From Pacificispira sp040217575 (GTDB taxonomy: Bacteria > Pseudomonadota > Alphaproteobacteria > UBA8366 > Aestuariispiraceae), in NCBI GenBank assembly GCA_040217575.1, contig JAVJPW010000006.1, forward strand, positions 806,001 through 870,000: DNA of 64,000 nt. The letters run 5' to 3'. Both the position numbers and the translations under genes were made by a program. A model generated the notes under the pieces. The model saw nothing but the letters and a program-made list of their open reading frames with translations, did not search any database and was not told the DNA's origin. The first letter of the stretch is position 1; each line of letters begins with the position of its first letter. Positions 59,380 to 64,000 of this stretch are shown here, one piece after another.

Positions 59380-61065
59380 TCAGGCCTTCTGCGCCTTTGC
59401 CCAACTGTCGCGCAGGCCGACGGTGCGGTTGAAGACAGGCCGGTCGGCCGTGCCGTCCGGGTCCGCACAAAAGTAACCCAACCGTTCGAACTGAACCGTC
59501 TCCCCCGCCGGAATGTCCGAAAGACTTGGTTCCACAAAGGCGTTCGCATTGATGTTGAGTGAATTGGGATTCAGGTCGTCGATCGGGTCGCCCGTCGCCT
59601 TGCCCGGTTCTTCCGCCGCATAAAGATGTTCATAGTTGCGAACCTCTGTCGGAACCGCATGGTCCGCGGACACCCAGTGAAGCGTGCCCTTCACCTTTCG
59701 CCCGTCCGGTGCATCCCCGCCCTTTGTCGCCGGATCGTATGTGCACAGAAGTTCGACCACGTTGCCGTCTGCATCCTTCACGAAGTCCTTGCAGGTGATG
59801 AAATAAGCCCACCGCAGGCGTACCTCACGGCCCGGACCCAGACGGAAGAATTTCTTGGGCGGGTCTTCCATGAAATCCGCCTTTTCGATCCACAATGTCC
59901 GGCTGAACGGGACTTCGCGGCTGCCGGCAGCTTCATCCTCCGGATTGTTGACGGCGGGAAGCCATTCGCTTTCGCCTTCCGGATAGTTCGTGATGGTGAC
60001 CTTCAACGGGTCCAGAACGGCCATGCGGCGCTGGGCGGTCTTGTTCAGGACTTCGCGCGTACAGAAATCCAGCATCGGATATTCGATCTGGTTGTCCGAT
60101 TTGGTGATCCCGATCCGCCGGCAGAAATCGACCAGGGCTGCCGCCGGCACGCCACGCCGCCGAAGGCCACGGATGGTCGGCATGCGCGGGTCGTCCCATC
60201 CGTTGACATGGCCGTCTTTCACAAGCTGGATCAGCTTGCGTTTGGACAGCGCCAGATGGGTCATGTTCAGCCGCGCGAATTCCGTCTGATAGGGTCGCGA
60301 CGGCACAGGCAGGTTTTCGATCAGCCAGTCATACAGCGGGCGGTGATCTTCGAACTCCAGCGTGCAGAGCGAGTGGGTAACCCCTTCGATCGCGTCGCCC
60401 TGACCGTGGGCGAAATCGTATGTCGGGTAGATGCACCATGCGTCACCGGTTCGCGGGTGGTGTGCATGAAGAATGCGGTACAGCACCGGGTCGCGCAGGT
60501 TGATGTTACCCGATGCCATATCGATTTTGGCCCGCAGGCAGCGTTCCCCATTCTTGAACTCGCCGCCGCGCATTCTGGCGAACAGGTCCAGGTTTTCATC
60601 GACCGAACGGTCGCGATAGGGGCTTGGCCTTCCGGGCTCGGTCAGTGTGCCGCGATATTCCCTGATTTCATCCGGCGACAGGTCGTCGACATAGGCCTTA
60701 CCATTTTCGATCAGGTGGATGGCGTAACCGTAGAACGTTTCGAAATAGTCGGAAGCGTGCTTTGCATCCCCATCCCAGGTGAAACCCAGCCAGCGGACAT
60801 CTTCCTGGATCGCGTCGATATATTCCTGTTCTTCCTTCACCGGGTTCGTGTCGTCGAAACGCAGGTTGCAACGCCCCTTGAAGTCGGCCGCCACACCGAA
60901 GTTCAGGCAGATCGATTTCGCGTGCCCGATGTGCAGATACCCGTTCGGTTCCGGCGGGAAACGGGTGACGACTTCACTTACCTTTCCCGCGTCCAGATCC
61001 GCGCGGATCATTTCCCGGATAAAGTCGCGGCGTTCCGGTTCTTCCGATGTGTCGGTGTCACTCAT
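59380..61065 (-). CDS. glnS: Glutaminyl-tRNA synthetase
   Basis: GlnRS charges tRNA-Gln directly. The 561-residue class I synthetase has the HIGH motif (GYLHIGHAKS, residues 45-48) and a KMSKS-type loop (ALSKRKL). The GlnRS anticodon-binding C-domain is seen in RTLWIEKADFMEDPPKKFF and LRWAYFITC. It lies 6 bases after prfB. Many alphaproteobacteria lack glnS and use GatCAB, so its presence is of note. The large plus-strand frame over it is an antisense shadow. Confidence 0.95.
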   Translation of the reverse strand: MSDTDTSEEPERRDFIREMIRADLDAGKVSEVVTRFPPEPNGYLHIGHAKSICLNFGVAADFKGRCNLRFDDTNPVKEEQEYIDAIQEDVRWLGFTWDGDAKHASDYFETFYGYAIHLIENGKAYVDDLSPDEIREYRGTLTEPGRPSPYRDRSVDENLDLFARMRGGEFKNGERCLRAKIDMASGNINLRDPVLYRILHAHHPRTGDAWCIYPTYDFAHGQGDAIEGVTHSLCTLEFEDHRPLYDWLIENLPVPSRPYQTEFARLNMTHLALSKRKLIQLVKDGHVNGWDDPRMPTIRGLRRRGVPAAALVDFCRRIGITKSDNQIEYPMLDFCTREVLNKTAQRRMAVLDPLKVTITNYPEGESEWLPAVNNPEDEAAGSREVPFSRTLWIEKADFMEDPPKKFFRLGPGREVRLRWAYFITCKDFVKDADGNVVELLCTYDPATKGGDAPDGRKVKGTLHWVSADHAVPTEVRNYEHLYAAEEPGKATGDPIDDLNPNSLNINANAFVEPSLSDIPAGETVQFERLGYFCADPDGTADRPVFNRTVGLRDSWAKAQKA

Positions 61066-61071
61066 TACAGC

Positions 61072-62200
61072 TTATTCCAGATCTTCAACTTCAGACTTGT
61101 TCCCATGCAGCTTCGCTGCCAGGGACGCTTCCAGGAAGGGGTCGATGTCGCCATCCAGAACGGCGCCGGTATTGCTGGTCTCGACCCCGGTCCGCAGGTC
61201 CTTCACCATCTGATAGGGTTGCAGGACGTAGGAACGGATCTGCCGGCCCCAACCGATTTCGGTCTCTGCCTCGAAATTTTCCTGTGCGGCTTCCTCGCGC
61301 TTCTTCAGTTCCAGCTCGTAAAGCCGCGCGCGCAGCATCTTGTGTGCCTGTGCGCGGTTCTTGTGCTGGGACCGGTCATTCTGACACTGCACCACGATCC
61401 CGGTCGGAATATGGGTAATTCGGATCGCGCTGTCCGTCTTGTTGACGTGCTGGCCGCCGGCGCCGGATGCGCGATAGGTGTCGATGCGCAGATCGCCGTC
61501 GTTTACGTCGATTTCGATGGAATCGTCGATTTCCGGATAGACCTTAACAGACGAAAAACTGGTATGACGCCGGGCGTTCGAATCATAGGGCGAAATCCGG
61601 ACCAGACGATGCACGCCCCCTTCGGTTTTCAGCCAGCCATAAGCGCTTTCGCCCGTTACCTTCAGGGTTGCCGACTTGATACCGGCCTCTTCCCCGGGGC
61701 TTTCTTCCATCAGCTCGATCTTGTAGCCGTGCTGTTCACACCAGCGCGAATACATGCGCAGCAGCATTTCCGCCCAGTCCTGACTTTCGGTGCCGCCCGC
61801 ACCGGCATGCACTTCCAGGAAACAGTCGTTTCCGTCCGCTTCACCCGACAACATGCTTTGCAGCTGCAGCTTGGCCGCGGTGTCGCGCAAACCGGCCAGC
61901 GCGCTTTCCGCCTCTGCGATCATGTCCTGATCGTCTTCCAGCTCTGCCAGTTCGATCAGGTCGACATTGTCGTGCAACCCGGTTTCCAGTTCACGGAATC
62001 CGTTGATGCGGCTTTCCAGGCCCGCGCGTTCGCGCATGACCTTCTGGGCCGCATCCGGGTCGTTCCACAGATCGGGGTCTTCGGACCGGGCGTTCAGTTC
62101 TTCCAGACGTTTGACCGAGACATCCCAGTCAAAGATGCCTCCTCAGCAGTTCCAGGGACTGCTTGAGTTCGTCGACGATGGCTTGCGTTTCCGCGCGCAT
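61072..62200 (-). CDS. prfB: Peptide chain release factor 2, +1 programmed frameshift
   Basis: RF2 ends translation at UGA and UAA. The gene reads 23 codons from ATG 62200 to CTT, then an in-frame TGA (62131-62129). A +1 shift at CTT-TGA-C enters the main frame at GAC 62130 and gives a 375-residue product. The internal ribosome-like AGGAGG (62143-62138) lies 3 bases before CTT, as in E. coli. The GGQ catalytic motif is in ASGAGGQHVNKTDSA. The stop-codon-reading tripeptide is Ser-Pro-Tyr (RISPYDSNARRHTSF) where E. coli has Ser-Pro-Phe. Its stop is 6 bases before glnS. Confidence 0.96.
62128..62143 (-). promoter_or_regulatory. prfB programmed frameshift signal
   Basis: AGGAGG, a 3-base spacer CAT, then CTTTGAC: the standard RF2 autoregulatory site. 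Low RF2 lets ribosomes shift at CTT instead of ending at TGA, raising RF2. Confidence 0.95.
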
Positions 62201-62306
62201 GGGGGACTATTCCTGACAGATCAATTACCGAACGCGCCTTGGAATTAGGCGATGCGGCGGGTTCAGGCAAGCCCGTTCGCCTGCCGGCCGAACAAGGGGA
62301 AAGACG

Positions 62307-63272
62307 ATGGCGAAACACGGCTACGAAAAGGGGCGTCTCAACCTTCCTTTCGTCGGGCACTGTACCTTTGGAAAGCAGCCGGCCTGCCTGGATTGGGACG
62401 CGATCGATGCGGATATCGCGGTCCTGGGTGCGCCGTTCGACATGGGCACGCAGTACCGCGCTGGCGCGCGGTTCGGGCCGCGCGCGATACGGGAAGCATC
62501 GACGCTTTTTTCCTTCGGGCACGACGGTGCCTATGATTTTGAAGATGATGTCACCTATCTTCCGGTCGATCAGGTGCGCATGGTCGATATCGGCGATGCG
62601 GATATGATCCATACGGATACGATCCAAAGCCACGACAATATCGAATTCGGGGTGCGCAAGATTCTGGATGCGGGGGCATTGCCTGTCGTGCTGGGCGGGG
62701 ACCATTCGGTCCATATTCCCTGCATTCGCGCGTTCGCGGATCAGGATCCTGTGCACATCATCCATATCGATGCGCATCTGGACTTCGTCGATGAACGCCA
62801 CGGGGTGCGCTACGGTCATGGAAACCCGCTGCGGCGAGCGTCTGAACTAAGTCACGTTACCGGGTTTACGCAGCTTGGAATTCGGAATGTGTCATCTTCC
62901 AATCGCCAGGACTATGAGGCTGCGCGCAAGGCGGGGTCCACAATCCTGTCCGTTCGTCATTGCCGGCAGCTGGGACTGGAAGGGGTGCTTGCCAAGGTTC
63001 CGGATGGCGCACGTTACTATCTGACGATCGACATCGACGGGTTCGACCCGTCGATCGCGCCTGGCACCGGCACGCCCAGCCATGGCGGATTTCTTTATTA
63101 TGAAGTCCTGGAAATCCTGCAGGGCGTGGCTGCCAAAGGGGACGTGGTCGGGATCGATCTGGTCGAAGTTGCGCCCGACTATGACCGGGACGGGACGACG
63201 GCATTTCTGGCCGCGCAGCTTTTGATGAACGTTCTGGGTTTCGTCTTCCACGCGAAAGGCCGGTCCACGTAA
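62307..63272 (+). CDS. speB: Agmatinase (ureohydrolase)
   Basis: A 321-residue arginase-family enzyme, most likely splitting agmatine to putrescine and urea. The dinuclear manganese ligands are visible in VLGGDHSVHIPCI, IIHIDAHLDFVDE and TIDIDGFDPSIAPGTGTPSHGG. GAPFDMGTQYRAGARFGPRAIR is the family N-terminal signature. It is divergent from prfB. A guanidino-acid hydrolase role cannot be ruled out from sequence alone. Confidence 0.9.
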   Translation: MAKHGYEKGRLNLPFVGHCTFGKQPACLDWDAIDADIAVLGAPFDMGTQYRAGARFGPRAIREASTLFSFGHDGAYDFEDDVTYLPVDQVRMVDIGDADMIHTDTIQSHDNIEFGVRKILDAGALPVVLGGDHSVHIPCIRAFADQDPVHIIHIDAHLDFVDERHGVRYGHGNPLRRASELSHVTGFTQLGIRNVSSSNRQDYEAARKAGSTILSVRHCRQLGLEGVLAKVPDGARYYLTIDIDGFDPSIAPGTGTPSHGGFLYYEVLEILQGVAAKGDVVGIDLVEVAPDYDRDGTTAFLAAQLLMNVLGFVFHAKGRST

Positions 63273-63288
63273 CCGCGAACCGGCCTTT
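63255..63288. terminator. Convergent stem-loop between speB and the stress-protein gene
   Basis: AAAGGCCGGT (63255-63264) pairs perfectly with ACCGGCCTTT (63279-63288) over the speB stop. The T-runs are inside the stem arms, so it could work on both strands. It is not followed by a long T-run. Confidence 0.5.
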
Positions 63289-63310
63289 GGTCTTATGGGC
63301 GGCACCAAGA

Positions 63311-64000
63311 TCAGTGGCTGAACAGGACCGGCGCGGTCATGGATTCCAGGACGGTCCGGGTCGCCCCGCCCAGGATGGATTCCCGGATGCGGGAATGTCC
63401 GTACGCCCCCATGACGATCAGGTCCGCGCCGATATCCGCGGCTTCGTTCAGGATGACCGTTCCCGCTTCCATGCCCGGCATTACGGCATTGCGTGCTTCG
63501 GTACGAATGCCCTTTGCGGAAAAATAGTGCGCGGCCGGGTCGCCCGGCACTTCCTTGCCGCCTGATGTCCCGGTGATCGTCAGGACTGTCACGGATGACG
63601 CCTGTTTCAGGAAAGCCATTGCGTCGGCACTGGCCCGTGCGGATTCCGCCGTATCCGTCCAGCACACCAGGACACTGTCGCCCACCTTCTCATGCTTTCC
63701 TGCAAACGGAATAGCCAGCACGGGGCGACCCGCTTCCAGAACCAGGTCGCCGATGAGTTCACCGTCTCCCTGGCCCTCCGTCTCCGGATCGCTCTGCCCC
63801 ACGATCAACAGGTCGCAGCCGCGCCCCGCTGTCGCGAGGGCCCGCGCAGGGTCGCCGCGCATGATGACGAATTCGGACCGGGCGCCCCATCCGGACCTGT
63901 CGGTTGTGGCTTCGAATTGCGCCTTCAGGTCGTCGGTGCGTTCCCTTTCCTGCGCCAGAAGCTGTTCGATCAGACTGATCGGAACCTGGCCGGCGACATA
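63311..64000 (-). CDS. Universal stress protein family, 5' end outside window
   Basis: The frame is open from base 64000 to the stop at 63311, about 229 codons. The visible C-terminal domain has the UspA nucleotide motif GADLIVMGAYGHSRIRESIL followed by GGATRTVLESMTAPVLFSH, matching G-x2-G-x9-G-S/T. An earlier GRGCDLLIVGQSD lies at the end of a first domain, so it is probably a tandem-domain protein. Function: ATP-linked stress response, not resolved further. Confidence 0.85.
   Translation of the reverse strand, partial: YVAGQVPISLIEQLLAQERERTDDLKAQFEATTDRSGWGARSEFVIMRGDPARALATAGRGCDLLIVGQSDPETEGQGDGELIGDLVLEAGRPVLAIPFAGKHEKVGDSVLVCWTDTAESARASADAMAFLKQASSVTVLTITGTSGGKEVPGDPAAHYFSAKGIRTEARNAVMPGMEAGTVILNEAADIGADLIVMGAYGHSRIRESILGGATRTVLESMTAPVLFSH

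Noticed and set aside
62129..62131. In-frame TGA early in prfB, looking like a broken gene
   Set aside because: It is the regulated frameshift site of RF2 (AGGAGG, CTTTGAC), so the gene is intact.
59626..62166. An 846-codon plus-strand open frame over glnS and prfB
   Set aside because: It lies wholly antisense to glnS and prfB, whose motifs are complete. Long antisense frames are expected in GC-rich coding DNA, and the product shows no recognisable domain.
1..64000. CRISPR arrays, tRNA or rRNA genes, insertion sequences, prophage or integrative elements
   Set aside because: I saw no regular direct repeats with spacers, no cloverleaf in the gaps, and no transposase, integrase or recombinase in any frame.

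Overview
The window reads as a single stretch of GC-rich chromosome from an alphaproteobacterium, most likely a free-living, motile, Rhodospirillales-like heterotroph. This is inferred from gene content, not from a search: a ChpT-type phosphotransferase beside a chemotaxis operon, DUF3553, DUF1194, PAS_5 and PF13759 proteins, ethylmalonyl-CoA pathway enzymes and a NuoE-NuoF fusion of the Fdh1B type. Coding density is high. No gene-free stretch exceeds 300 bases; the longest are 26585-26877 and 40706-40982. I saw no tRNA, rRNA, insertion sequence, prophage, integrase or CRISPR array. Both ends cut a gene (PPK2 at the left, a universal stress protein at the right).

Layout. 1-5340: polyphosphate kinase 2, an acyl-CoA synthetase, a GNAT enzyme, then a rhomboid protease in a tight run with two nitroreductases. 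5343-11467 (minus): chpT-cheA-cheY-cheB-cheR, in which CheA is a hybrid carrying two CheW-like domains and a receiver, and no separate cheW is present. 11598-18584: DUF3553, the NuoE-NuoF fusion, a glyoxalase II-like hydrolase, a PAS histidine kinase paired with a VWA (DUF1194) protein, a uronate dehydrogenase-like enzyme and an FAD oxidoreductase. 18671-25790: dnaB, rplI-rpsR-rpsF, a BrkB membrane protein, fabI-aroC.

25997-43905 is an accessory and metabolic stretch. It holds an alkylhydroperoxidase-like protein, a membrane adenylate cyclase, pdxY, an EamA exporter that may start at CTG, an Mcl2-like malyl-CoA thioesterase, a secreted SEL1/peptidoglycan-binding/caspase protein, mesaconyl-CoA hydratase, a molybdopterin-fold sensor protein overlapping a histidine kinase, mmsA, DUF1835, an SDR, a PF13759 protein with a hairpin over its ribosome site, alanine dehydrogenase, a PAS_5 protein and a flavodoxin. 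43924-47251 is a Rieske oxygenase and its reductase placed around a LysR regulator, with two matching LysR-type boxes.

47261-64000: an orphan ParA, Sua5, a four-gene cassette (EF-hand protein, ECF sigma factor, anti-sigma-like protein, metal-sensor-like protein), a surface-glycan locus (SGNH protein, GT2-methyltransferase fusion, polytopic membrane protein, rfbBACD) that runs on from prfB-glnS, then agmatinase and a stress protein. prfB carries the classic +1 programmed frameshift.

The strongest candidates for new biology are the EF-hand/sigma/anti-sigma/metal-sensor cassette, the SEL1-caspase protein set among propionyl/malyl-CoA genes, the cysteine-free molybdopterin-fold sensor with its kinase, and the matching LysR boxes. 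All functional calls rest on reading the translated sequence; none was checked against a database.
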